Source: Bacillota bacterium (GTDB taxonomy: Bacteria; Bacillota; Clostridia; Acetivibrionales; DSM-1351). From it: DNA of 64,000 nt. Below, piece by piece: positions 35,085 to 43,331 of this stretch (position 1 is the stretch's first letter; the number at the start of each line of letters is the position of its first letter). The stretch spans positions 45,842-109,841 of the forward strand of contig JAEXOY010000013.1 in the NCBI GenBank assembly GCA_023439045.1, given 5' to 3'. The position numbers and the translations under genes were made by a program. The notes under the pieces are model-generated. The model worked only from the letters and a program-made list of their open reading frames with translations, did not search any database and was not told the origin of the DNA.

Positions 35085-35999
35085 TTAATACTCACTTGAA
35101 ACGTACATTTTCACTAAACTAGATAAATCAGAGTTCTTTTGAATTAATAATTTTCTCTTATTTATTGTGTCTTTTAGTAGGTAAACATTGTTATGTCTAA
35201 ACCCAAATTTATCTATCTCAGCAACTCCTATCATATCTACTTCACTGTATTTCTCCTTATATTTCAAATATGCATTTTCAACAATACTATCCCATTCAGA
35301 TATATAACATGATAATAGCTGTCTAATAGAACAATGTATATTACTAATAGATTGTATGTATTCTCTAATTATTAATTTCAAATCAACATTCTCTCCAAAT
35401 TGTTTTAAGTCTTTTATAACAGACTTCTTAAATTTGTCGTCTTTTTCTAAATCTTCTACCCTTATTAACGGACTAATAATATATTTTAAACTACTTTCAG
35501 TAAAAGACTCTTGTTTATTTCTCTTGCACTTCATAGAATGAATAGGTAAACCTCTATGTTGGACATAATTTCTAAGTGCCTCGATAACTCGATATCCTAT
35601 ATTTTCATTATATTCACGAGTTTTAAGCATTTTAGAATATGAAACAACATTGGGATCACTTAAACACATTTTTTTTAGATCATGCTCTAGCTGATCTATA
35701 TATAATCTTGATGTTGTTAAAAGGTTTATTAGTCGTCTGTTTAATAAATGTATTTCCTTTGTGGACAATATCCAGTCATTAGCTAATAACGTAGATACCA
35801 TTTTTTCAAAAGTAATACTAATTATGTCTTTCTCAAACTCTAAAAAATTTTCTATTATAAAGTTATATTTTTCTTCAATATATAACATATGTATCAAATT
35901 ATCTTTGGCTTCCTTAAAATTAATGTAATCTTGTTCAGAAATTACTATGTTATCTACCACATCATTTGCTGGTGAATGAATACAAAAATAGTTGTCCAT
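35085..35999 (-). CDS. cassette-encoded helical protein with HEPN-type RNxxxH motif
   Basis: A 304-residue, almost entirely alpha-helical protein of no family that I recognise. Residues 143-148 are RNYVQH, fitting the R-N-x3-H motif of HEPN-domain ribonucleases, inside a predicted helix (VIEALRNYVQHRGLPIH). The following 100 residues are Lys/Glu/Asp-rich (SVIKDLKQFGENVDLKLI). No signal or membrane segment. Strongly AT-rich. It sits alone between attC-like sites B and C with its own GGGGG ribosome binding site, so it is probably an independently mobile cassette gene. A toxin or RNase role would fit the motif but is inference; the motif occurs by chance in many helical proteins. Confidence 0.65.
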   Translation of the reverse strand: MDNYFCIHSPANDVVDNIVISEQDYINFKEAKDNLIHMLYIEEKYNFIIENFLEFEKDIISITFEKMVSTLLANDWILSTKEIHLLNRRLINLLTTSRLYIDQLEHDLKKMCLSDPNVVSYSKMLKTREYNENIGYRVIEALRNYVQHRGLPIHSMKCKRNKQESFTESSLKYIISPLIRVEDLEKDDKFKKSVIKDLKQFGENVDLKLIIREYIQSISNIHCSIRQLLSCYISEWDSIVENAYLKYKEKYSEVDMIGVAEIDKFGFRHNNVYLLKDTINKRKLLIQKNSDLSSLVKMYVSSEY

Positions 36000-36037
36000 A
36001 TTTCCCCCTTCATCAAACAGTACTATTTACCGCATTT

Positions 36038-36230
36038 CATATAACGGCCCGGCACTCCCGAAACCCGCCGAGTAGCTAGTGACACTTCGACTCTGCGAGC
36101 GAAGTTTGGCTGGCGACCAACTACTCTGCACTATCCCTGCTAAAAAGCATTATCTACCGCTTGTAGCCAAAGACGGCACCGCACCATCATCTTTACCACC
36201 TGCCCTTGCAAGAGTACGATTGTTATGTGA
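36038..36230 (-). repeat. attC-like site C (best preserved)
   Basis: On the minus strand CACATAAC-AATCG-TACTC opens the site and GAGTGC-CGGGC-CGTTATATG closes it: R''-spacer-L'' and L'-spacer-R' in the order and spacing of attC. CACATAAC pairs with GTTATATG at 7 of 8 positions. The site begins 2 bp after the stop of the Shedu-like gene. Confidence 0.75.
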
Positions 36231-36232
36231 AG

Positions 36233-37366
36233 TTAAGTTATATCTTTTTGCTCTCTTGAACCTCTTGATATGTTCAATATTATTGATATTTTTTCAAACA
36301 GTTCGTCAAAAGTGATAATATCCACTGTACTCATCTCGTTACGAAATAGTTCGAAAGTAATTCTTTCTTTTTTATTTAAACATTGTAACCTACCGATTAT
36401 TAAAAGACATTTTGGATTAAAAACTTCATAATTTCTATTTGAATTATAGTGCAAATTATAGAAATTCTTTTGACAGATATCTTTATACTTAAGTATCTGA
36501 ACTATTGATCCTGATAAATCGTTTGATATAGAATGTATATCTCTATAAAGTCCTCCTGTTAACGGGGTTAAAGGAGTCTTTATTTCAATTAATGCTAAAT
36601 TTTGAGTTAATTGATTTTTGTATAAAAAATCAATTATATTCCCATTCTTATTATCAATATTTTTACCTCCAAGATATGCTTTATCCTCATATAACATCAC
36701 GGGAATAGAAAAAGTTTGTGCAATAACCCATGAATACTCTAGTAACACCTTTTGCCAAAATTCTTCATTTGAGTTTTCAGCATTACTATTCCATATATCT
36801 AATACCCTTTGCAAATTTGATAGTCCAGCTAACTCAAAATCTGTTTTATCTACGATTGATTCTATAACTGGTAAAAATGAACGAAGTGCCTCCTCAATTG
36901 TTTTTGATTTACTATCATATTTTTCTATATTTACTTTACCTGTGGAATATTTCTCATCAGATAGAATAACATTTATCTCATTAACTTGTTTTGCCTGATT
37001 TATAAACTCATCAAAAAATGGTTCGATTGACCAGTGTTTTTCCCATTCAAGACCTTCAGTAACACTTGTTAAAGTAATGACTAAATTGTTATTATTTTTA
37101 CAAAACAATATGTCATTAAAAGGGTATGGTATGTTTAATAAATGTTCATCCTCTGAATTCCAAATATCAATCGAAAACTCAATATTTTCTGGGATTTGTT
37201 CAATTTCTAATTTTTTGATATCTTCATATTTTATGCATAGCCAACTTACCTCTGAATCCGTAAACCAATATACTTCACTTTGTTCATGGTTTAAGCATTG
37301 GCCTTTTAAAATAATGCTTCCACATATTAATTCACAATATTTTTCTTTTTTTATTAGCTCATACAT
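36233..37366 (-). CDS. Shedu/DUF4263-like nuclease (cassette gene)
   Basis: A 377-residue protein. The C-terminal half matches the DUF4263 nuclease core of the Shedu anti-phage protein SduA: Asp246 in NIIDFLYK, Glu261-Ile-Lys263 in LALIEIKTPLTP (a PD-(D/E)xK active site), and the downstream YRDIHSISNDLSGSIVQILKYKD, where the Gln is conserved. The N-terminal half (about 1-150) is beta-rich and variable, as in other Shedu proteins, where it acts as the sensor. Shedu is a single-gene defence system, compatible with a one-gene cassette. The stop directly abuts attC-like site C. The start is ATG at 37366, preceded by AAAGAAAGG. Active-site residues are intact, so it is probably functional. Confidence 0.75.
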   Translation of the reverse strand: MYELIKKEKYCELICGSIILKGQCLNHEQSEVYWFTDSEVSWLCIKYEDIKKLEIEQIPENIEFSIDIWNSEDEHLLNIPYPFNDILFCKNNNNLVITLTSVTEGLEWEKHWSIEPFFDEFINQAKQVNEINVILSDEKYSTGKVNIEKYDSKSKTIEEALRSFLPVIESIVDKTDFELAGLSNLQRVLDIWNSNAENSNEEFWQKVLLEYSWVIAQTFSIPVMLYEDKAYLGGKNIDNKNGNIIDFLYKNQLTQNLALIEIKTPLTPLTGGLYRDIHSISNDLSGSIVQILKYKDICQKNFYNLHYNSNRNYEVFNPKCLLIIGRLQCLNKKERITFELFRNEMSTVDIITFDELFEKISIILNISRGSREQKDIT

Positions 37367-37437
37367 ATAAAAAGCCTTTCTTTAATCTGATTATAGAGTA
37401 ATAAGAAATCAACAATTTAGAAGGACTACTTAATTTC

Positions 37438-37630
37438 ACCTGTCGCCCAGCACTCCCGAAACCCGCGAGCAGCTAGTGACACTTCGACTCTGCGAGCGGA
37501 GTTTGGCTGGCGACAGACAAATCTGCATAACCCCTGCTAAAAATCACCATCTACCACTTGTAACCAAATACGACACCGCATCAACATCTTTACCGACAGT
37601 CTTTGTTGGAGTGCGATTGTTCTCTGAAGC
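37438..37630 (-). repeat. attC-like site D (degenerate outer end)
   Basis: It shares the core of sites A and C and the inner GCACTCC/GGAGTGC pairing, and its R'' side reads GAACAATCGCACTCC. The R' side is GGGCGACAGG instead of a GTTATRY-like box, so the crossover end appears lost. Confidence 0.65.
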
Positions 37631-37653
37631 ATATAATAATCCAAAACATATTC

Positions 37654-38541
37654 CTATTTTCTATCATATAACTCATAGATTTTATCCAAAAGTTCATTTG
37701 CTATAAGAATAAATTCACGATTATCTTTAATTCTATAATCTGTTGTCTCACAATCAATAAATTTAAAGTTATCAATGAATTGACTAAAAGTATATTCAAT
37801 AGTACAGCAATACATATCCGTTTGCTGTAAAATAGAATACAAACTATCTAATTTATCTTTCGTTGGATTAAAGGTAATAATATGTTCATTTTGATTTATC
37901 GAAAGATAATTTCCAACTAAACCAACATCTAAGTGTACTCTTTTACTTAGGAATCCATTTACCTTGCCTGCATTACAATAGAAATTTTTAAAGCTCTTTA
38001 AACAGTCTAGTGGGTTTATTTTTAGAATATCAGTGTATTCATTTTTTGAACATATACAGTAGCACCAAGCACATTGTTCCAAAATAATTCTTGATAAGGC
38101 CATAGATTCAATAAATAAATCTTTGCTAATTAATATTATAATTGACTTAAAAGTATTTATTAATCTAAGCATAGCCGACTTTGCTACAATCAAGCCAATA
38201 GTATTTATACTATTCAGCTCATTTTGTATTAACTCTATATATTCATTAACTGTATTCTTTACTAAATTAAGAATTTTTGATACTACAATTTCTTTTTCTG
38301 ATATAGGAATATCCATATCCCAACTTTTTGAAAATTTTTTATAGACATAGTCTACCGAACTCAACCCTAAGCTTTCAGTTTTTATAGCCGCAGTTATTAA
38401 TCCCTTTAATCGCTCAGAACTTCGTCTTGATACTATTACTTGGGTTTGAATATCCCCTATTGCTAAATAATTGTAATCGCTATCGTCTATTCTACAGTAC
38501 TCCTGTTTAAGTAGATCCTTTAAATCAATATTATCTGTCAT
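37654..38541 (-). CDS. cassette-encoded helical protein, DUF5677-like
   Basis: A 295-residue protein with predominantly helical sequence. The middle segment LISKDLFIESMALSRIILEQCAWCYCIC (about 150-178, quoted in part by its LSRIILEQ core) resembles the helical core of DUF5677-type proteins (arginine-glutamate pair in a hydrophobic helix). I do not recognise a catalytic motif. The start is the ATG at 38541 after TTGGGGAG rather than the frame's first ATG (38571). It is the first cassette-type unit in transcription order; about 60 bp upstream of the start the minus strand carries GGTTAGTTG, a weak attI/R'-like motif. Confidence 0.55.
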   Translation of the reverse strand: MTDNIDLKDLLKQEYCRIDDSDYNYLAIGDIQTQVIVSRRSSERLKGLITAAIKTESLGLSSVDYVYKKFSKSWDMDIPISEKEIVVSKILNLVKNTVNEYIELIQNELNSINTIGLIVAKSAMLRLINTFKSIIILISKDLFIESMALSRIILEQCAWCYCICSKNEYTDILKINPLDCLKSFKNFYCNAGKVNGFLSKRVHLDVGLVGNYLSINQNEHIITFNPTKDKLDSLYSILQQTDMYCCTIEYTFSQFIDNFKFIDCETTDYRIKDNREFILIANELLDKIYELYDRK

Positions 38542-38685
38542 ATTCAACTCCCCAATTTTTATGTGTTTCATAGAACTAGATGCTATACCAACAACTAACC
38601 TTTATATCTACTATCACTATACCATAAATGACATTATATTGTAATTAATTACTTAAATTCCCATAATAAATCTATTTAAAAATGA

Positions 38686-38722
38686 AAAAACAAGAGGCTA
38701 ATAAACACTCCTCTTGTTTTTT
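38686..38722. terminator. bidirectional terminator
   Basis: AAAAAACAAGAGG pairs with CCTCTTGTTTTTT around a 12-nt loop, with T-rich sequence on both strands. It terminates truA on the minus strand and marks the right edge of the cassette region. Confidence 0.85.
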
Positions 38723-38849
38723 ATTTTTATACCTATAATTATTGTTATACTGTGCAACTATGATATTACTCTCGAAAAATTCGCACACTGAGACCAGAAG
38801 TACTTATGTAGTCTTAGTTCGGTATACATTTAGTGTCCGGATCCTATAT

Positions 38850-39605
38850 TTAAATTTCCGCTACAGGGTTGTATTCAACGGCTCTTAAGCACAGGCCCTT
38901 TGGCTGAGCGAGTGGTATAGTACCAGTGTATTTTTTATCATCAAGTATCTTTTGAACATCAGTTGCTTTTATTTTACCCTTTCCAACTTCTAAGAGAATT
39001 CCAACGATCAACCTTGCCATGTGCAGTAAAAAGTCATTGCAATTTATTACAATCTCAATCACCATACCATTTTCAACAATATCTAAGGAATTTATAGTTC
39101 TTATTGTGGATTTTGAGCCCTCCTTCAAGCTCGTAAAACTCTGAAAATCATGCGTTCCAACTAAATATTCAACTGCATTTCTCATTTGAATAAGATCAAG
39201 CTTTTCTTCTGAGTGAAAGGAATATTTTCTATTAAATACATTTCTAAATTTCCCTTTAGTAATACTATATACATAAGTTTTTGATTTTACATTGTGCTGT
39301 GAATGGAATCTTTCATGCACTTCTTCAACAGATTTTACAACAATATCCTCAGGTAAAAATTCATAAAAATAATTCAATATAAGTTTTGGTGATCTATTTG
39401 AATTTGTATGAAAATTGGCCACATAATTTTCAGCATGAGTGCCGGCATCTGTCCTTCCACAACCAATTACTTGAATTTCTTCTCCAGTCATCTTAGAAAG
39501 AACTGTTTCAATTTTCTCCTGAATTGAAAGATCATTATCTTTAAGCTTTTGCCAACCTTTATATCTACTTCCATCAAATTGAACAACTATTTTATGGTTT
39601 TTCAT
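38850..39605 (-). CDS. truA: tRNA pseudouridine synthase A
   Basis: A 251-residue enzyme that isomerises U38-40 in tRNA anticodon stems. The catalytic Asp53 is in CGRTDAGTHAENY; other landmarks are QFDGSRYKGWQ (N-terminus), FHSQHNVKSKTYVY, LVGTHDFQSFTSLKEGS (the family's F-x-F/S-F segment) and FLLHMARLIVGILLEVGKG. Length agrees with TruA (about 245-270). The sequence is somewhat divergent (GRTDAGTHA rather than GVHA), so it may be a second TruA paralogue away from the ribosomal-protein locus. The ATG follows GGGGAAC. Confidence 0.9.
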   Translation of the reverse strand: MKNHKIVVQFDGSRYKGWQKLKDNDLSIQEKIETVLSKMTGEEIQVIGCGRTDAGTHAENYVANFHTNSNRSPKLILNYFYEFLPEDIVVKSVEEVHERFHSQHNVKSKTYVYSITKGKFRNVFNRKYSFHSEEKLDLIQMRNAVEYLVGTHDFQSFTSLKEGSKSTIRTINSLDIVENGMVIEIVINCNDFLLHMARLIVGILLEVGKGKIKATDVQKILDDKKYTGTIPLAQPKGLCLRAVEYNPVAEI

Positions 39606-39776
39606 TCTGTTCCCCTTTTTTTATTATATCGTAAGTATTACCTTGCCAAAGCAAGCTAATCTCAATAACAATTCTACATGATTTTATTAAATTGTACAAA
39701 AGATTTTAACGGCACAATAATTTATAATAATTTTTATGTTATAATCAACAAATAGTGTTTTATAAGGAGAATTTAT

Positions 39777-40568
39777 ATGAGTTTAAATGAATCTATCAAA
39801 TCAGAAAGTAAGCAAAAATTAGCACGTATACACGGATACGAATATAAAGTATATCCTAATGGATCTATTTTCAATTTTGAAGAAGCCAGCGCGTCCTTGG
39901 GTAATATATTAGAATCAAAAGAATTATTATCAAAATATCACCCTGAAGTCTTAAAGTTTTGTATCCTTTCAAACTTTTCAAAAGGAATGGAAACACTGAC
40001 AGCTGATGACATTATAGCTTCAGAAAAGCGACTTTACTATTTTTATCAAACTTTAAATAGGATTAAAAACTTTGCAGGTGAGAACAGTGAATTAAATGAG
40101 CACATTGAGCTTCATGGCAAAATTATCAAGCCAGAAATAGTTGACGGCATTAACAGGTCTTTCGTTGCTGCTATAAACGATAACTTTAATACTGCTTTAG
40201 CAGTTTCAAACTTTTTGCAAGTATTTAAGTACTCCAATGCTTTATTAAGCAACGCTAATGAGAATCCTCTTCACAAACTTACAACACTAAATAAAATATA
40301 TAAAAGCATTCTGATAGTTGCAAATTTATTAGGTATTTTCTTAGAGGAGCCAGAAGCATTTATATTAGAAATTAAAGAAAAATATATAAAGCTTAATAAT
40401 ATTAATATGACAGAAGTTAAAGAATTAATGGATCTAAGACAAGAGGCTAAACGCAATAGAAACTTTGAATTATCAGATGAGTTAAAATCAAAACTTGATC
40501 AAAAAGGAATTATTATTCGTGATTCAGCAAATGGTTCTGAATGGGACATTAAAGAAATGTTTATTTGA
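39777..40568 (+). CDS. free-standing cysteinyl-tRNA synthetase C-terminal-like protein without catalytic domain
   Basis: A 263-residue protein aligning with the second half of CysRS. Residues 36-43 read EASASLGN where CysRS has the KMSKSLGN loop, then NILESKELLSKYHPEVLKFC, a helical DALR-type domain (FVAAINDNFNTALAVSNF) and the C-terminal anticodon-binding part (LMDLRQEAKRNRNFELSDEL; GIIIRDSANGSEW). The catalytic Rossmann fold with HIGH and the Zn-binding Cys residues is absent, so it cannot activate cysteine. The ATG after AAGGAG and the full-length open frame argue for a genuine gene rather than a broken one. Role unknown; tRNA binding or regulation is possible. Confidence 0.8.
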   Translation: MSLNESIKSESKQKLARIHGYEYKVYPNGSIFNFEEASASLGNILESKELLSKYHPEVLKFCILSNFSKGMETLTADDIIASEKRLYYFYQTLNRIKNFAGENSELNEHIELHGKIIKPEIVDGINRSFVAAINDNFNTALAVSNFLQVFKYSNALLSNANENPLHKLTTLNKIYKSILIVANLLGIFLEEPEAFILEIKEKYIKLNNINMTEVKELMDLRQEAKRNRNFELSDELKSKLDQKGIIIRDSANGSEWDIKEMFI

Positions 40569-40688
40569 CATTAACAGTACATATTTCTATTTTGGGGGAT
40601 TATTCCCCCTCTTTCAGTTATTTCGTCCGATATAAATCATACTTTATGGGAATGATACATAGAAAATCTAAATATCGGAGTAGCTAAT

Positions 40689-41618
40689 ATGAATAAAAGC
40701 ATTCTAGAAAGATATGGAGCCGAAAAAATCGAACGTTTAAAGAAGGTGATGCTTCATAGTCCTGAGCATTCCATCAGAAGAATAAATGAGAAAAATATGA
40801 AGTTTTACCTCTTTGATAAGGTACCAGACTACGATCGCTTTATTAATGAACATTATGGCTATAAAAAGCTTTTGACAGATAACGGAGTGGAGGTATATGA
40901 ACTATCAGATTTAGTAGTCAATAATAGGGAGTTAATGACTTACCTTCCCAATCTTCCATACTTGAACGATTCATCAGTCATAACTAGCAAAGGGGCAGTT
41001 ATTTCAACAATGTGCCCTGGTGGTCGTCAATATGAAGAAATAGTAGTTAGGGAGGCATTGACGGCTCTAGGCATTCCTTTCCTACATGACTGTGGCCCAG
41101 GAGAACAGTTTGAGGGCTTTATTACATTATCCTCAAATACTCTCTTCGTAGCAGATACAGAACGACATAGTAAGGAATCCATTGAACGCTTTTTTAATTT
41201 TGCTCTGCAACACTTTCAAGATATAGTTTACGTAGAAATACCTCAGGCTAGGCGCTTTATGCATCCAGACATGATATTCAACAGGATATCAGATCATTTG
41301 GGGTTAGTTTTCCCACCTGCCTTTTTAGGCTGCTGGCTTATTCAAAAAGATAGCCGTCAAAAAATTGATTTCATTACCTGGGCAAAGCAGAGGGGTATGG
41401 AGCTAATCCCTATATCTGATGAAGAACAACAAAAATGGGGTACCTCGTTTGTTACTCTAGAGCCCAACCATGTCATTAATTATGATATTTCTTTAAAGTC
41501 CACAACACAGAAGCTGCTTGAATCAATGGGCGTCCGCTTTACACAATTCCATCCCGATGCTATGTTGGCTGGTGGTGGCAGCCTAAGATGCCTGACGCTC
41601 AGACTTTTACGTGAATAG
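40689..41618 (+). CDS. arginine deiminase/amidinotransferase-fold enzyme
   Basis: A 309-residue member of the guanidino-modifying superfamily. The catalytic nucleophile would be Cys301 in AGGGSLRCLTLRLL near the C-terminus, with His192 in MHPDMIFNRI and Glu142 in QFEGFITLSSNTL, matching the Cys-His-Glu triad of arginine deiminases and amidinotransferases. MLHSPEHSIRR and NDSSVIT at the N-terminal half fit the substrate-binding loops. It is shorter than canonical ArcA (about 410) and there is no arcBC, so a role in arginine, agmatine or dimethylarginine metabolism is open. Own ribosome binding site (CGGAG) and terminator; convergent with a tryptophanase-type gene. Confidence 0.78.
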   Translation: MNKSILERYGAEKIERLKKVMLHSPEHSIRRINEKNMKFYLFDKVPDYDRFINEHYGYKKLLTDNGVEVYELSDLVVNNRELMTYLPNLPYLNDSSVITSKGAVISTMCPGGRQYEEIVVREALTALGIPFLHDCGPGEQFEGFITLSSNTLFVADTERHSKESIERFFNFALQHFQDIVYVEIPQARRFMHPDMIFNRISDHLGLVFPPAFLGCWLIQKDSRQKIDFITWAKQRGMELIPISDEEQQKWGTSFVTLEPNHVINYDISLKSTTQKLLESMGVRFTQFHPDAMLAGGGSLRCLTLRLLRE

Positions 41619-41725
41619 GTAAAAGAATTAATGATTACCGTTAATCCTGTATAAAATAAGACTTTAGTCCACAACAATAAAACTTAAGTACAACTACAAA
41701 AAACTTAAGTCCAATTACAAATAAA

Positions 41726-41764
41726 CCAGAAACGCTTTCACTAACAAACGTTTCTGGTTTTATT
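41726..41764 (+). terminator. terminator of the deiminase-fold gene
   Basis: CCAGAAACG (41726-41734) pairs perfectly with CGTTTCTGG (41749-41757), followed by TTTTATTTT. Confidence 0.9.
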
Positions 41765-41820
41765 TTATATATTAGTAACTCATGTTTATTTTTGCTTTCA
41801 AGTGTTAATACATATCTCAT

Positions 41821-41860
41821 AAAAAATCCAGAAACACCTACTAACCGGCATTTCTGGATT
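41821..41860 (-). terminator. terminator of the tryptophanase-type gene
   Basis: On the minus strand AATCCAGAAA pairs with TTTCTGGATT, then TTTTTATG. Its stem shares CCAGAAA/TTTCTGG with the neighbouring plus-strand terminator. Confidence 0.85.
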
Positions 41861-41882
41861 CAATATTTTTATTCATTATATC

Positions 41883-43331
41883 CTATAAATTATCTCCAAA
41901 ATCCGCTCTAAACTTTGCGACCAGTTCAGTCTGCCAATCTGAAACTGTTTCCAGTTTACCAAAGAAGAAGCGTAATACTGAGGGTTCTTCTACAAAGGTT
42001 AGTCCACCAACCAATTTACGGTTTTCATATAACCAGCGAATACGATCAATAGCATAATTAACTTGTGAAAGAGTGAATACGCGTCTGGGCATTGCTAACC
42101 TTAAAAGTTCCATGTTAGAGAACGTCTCATTTCCATTATCATCTCTCTGCTCCGAAATTGTTCCTCTCTCCATTCCACGCGCACCACTCACTAAATAAAG
42201 TGCCGAAGCAAGTGCACCCGCAGGATATTGGCTTTGAGGAACATGTGAAAGAAATTCCATGGCATTTATATGACACCCCAAACCTCCTGCCGGAGTTACG
42301 ACGGGTACATCATACTTTTTTAGTTCATTAACCATGTATTCAATAAACTGAGGTCCTTGATTAATCATATCCTCGTCCATAGTCTCATCAAGACCTACTG
42401 TTATTGCTTCCATTTCTCGAACAGACATACCTCCATATGTCAAGAAGCCCTCATAAAGCGTCACTAGTTCACGGAGCTTTAGATAGACAGCCTTATCATT
42501 AGTGCAAATTCCACCACCACGAGCACATCCAAGCTTACGTGCAGAAAAATAAATTACGTCGGAATAATCTGCCATAGCACGGGTGATTTCTCTTATGCTC
42601 ATATTTTTACATACTTCTTCACGCGCTTTAATGAAATACAGATTGTCTGCCAATAGACTTGCGTCCAATACTACCATAATGCCAAAATCCTTACAGATAG
42701 TATGTACTTCCTTCATATTCTGAAGTGAGAAGGGCTGTCCTCCGATAAGATTTGTACCTGCTTCCAGACGAACAAAAGCAATTTTTTCAGCACCGTGTTT
42801 GGTAATTAATGCTTTCAACTTTTGAACATCCATATTGCCTTTGTAAGGATATTCGCTAGTAATATTTAAACCTTCCTCAATAATTATTTCTTCTACTGTA
42901 CCACCATTTAAATAAACATGGGCCTTTGATGTCGTAAAGTGATAATTCATAGGAATTACTGAGCCTTGCTTTACATATGCCTGAGAAAGAATATTTTCAC
43001 AGGCTCTTCCCTGATGAGCAGGAAGAAAATATTTCTTACCAAAGATTTCTGTTATTTTGTTTTCCAGTTTTGTAAAAGTCTCAGAACCAGCATAACTATC
43101 ATCAGCTTCCATCATAGCCGCAAGCTGCTTATCACTCATTGCATTTACTCCGCTGTCAGTAAGCATATCCATAAAAACATCACGGTTTTTTAATAGGAAC
43201 GTATTATTTCCTGCTTCTTTAATAGCTTCCAAGCGACGTTCAATAGGGACAAGATTCAATTTCTGCACAATTCGTACCTTATGCATTTCCAAAGGTACAT
43301 TTCCGCCGTAATAAAACTTTACATTCGACAT
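41883..43331 (-). CDS. tryptophanase / tyrosine phenol-lyase family beta-eliminating lyase
   Basis: A 482-residue PLP enzyme of fold type I that splits Trp or Tyr into indole/phenol, pyruvate and ammonia. Landmarks: LPAHQGRACENIL (cofactor-binding), VRLEAGTNLIGGQPFSL, VVLDASLLADNLYFI (with the Asp that contacts PLP), the PLP Lys in YFSARKLGCARGGG (Arg replaces the first Lys of the usual S-x-K-K pair), GGLGCHINAMEFL and MELLRLAMPRR. Length (typical 455-475) fits. Whether the substrate is Trp or Tyr cannot be told. A possible link exists to iorA/iorB, which use the same aromatic amino acids. No TnaC-like leader with a Trp codon is evident. Confidence 0.85.
   Translation of the reverse strand: MSNVKFYYGGNVPLEMHKVRIVQKLNLVPIERRLEAIKEAGNNTFLLKNRDVFMDMLTDSGVNAMSDKQLAAMMEADDSYAGSETFTKLENKITEIFGKKYFLPAHQGRACENILSQAYVKQGSVIPMNYHFTTSKAHVYLNGGTVEEIIIEEGLNITSEYPYKGNMDVQKLKALITKHGAEKIAFVRLEAGTNLIGGQPFSLQNMKEVHTICKDFGIMVVLDASLLADNLYFIKAREEVCKNMSIREITRAMADYSDVIYFSARKLGCARGGGICTNDKAVYLKLRELVTLYEGFLTYGGMSVREMEAITVGLDETMDEDMINQGPQFIEYMVNELKKYDVPVVTPAGGLGCHINAMEFLSHVPQSQYPAGALASALYLVSGARGMERGTISEQRDDNGNETFSNMELLRLAMPRRVFTLSQVNYAIDRIRWLYENRKLVGGLTFVEEPSVLRFFFGKLETVSDWQTELVAKFRADFGDNL

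Larger units (their letters stand above)
34202..38541 (-). mobile_element. integron-type gene cassette array without integrase (CALIN-like)
   Basis: Four minus-strand ORFs alternate with four imperfect palindromic elements of 182-193 bp. Each ORF stop is 2-42 bp from the element that follows it, and each element is about 40-70 bp from the next start codon: the ORF-attC organisation of integron cassettes. Elements A, C and D share a long core (TTCGACTCTG, AGTTTGGCTGG); B is divergent. No tyrosine recombinase gene is in the window, so it is a cluster of attC sites lacking integrase, if the reading is right. Contents: unknown helical protein, Shedu-like nuclease, RNxxxH helical protein, GNAT. 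The right boundary is a bidirectional terminator (38686-38722) before truA. Confidence 0.72.
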
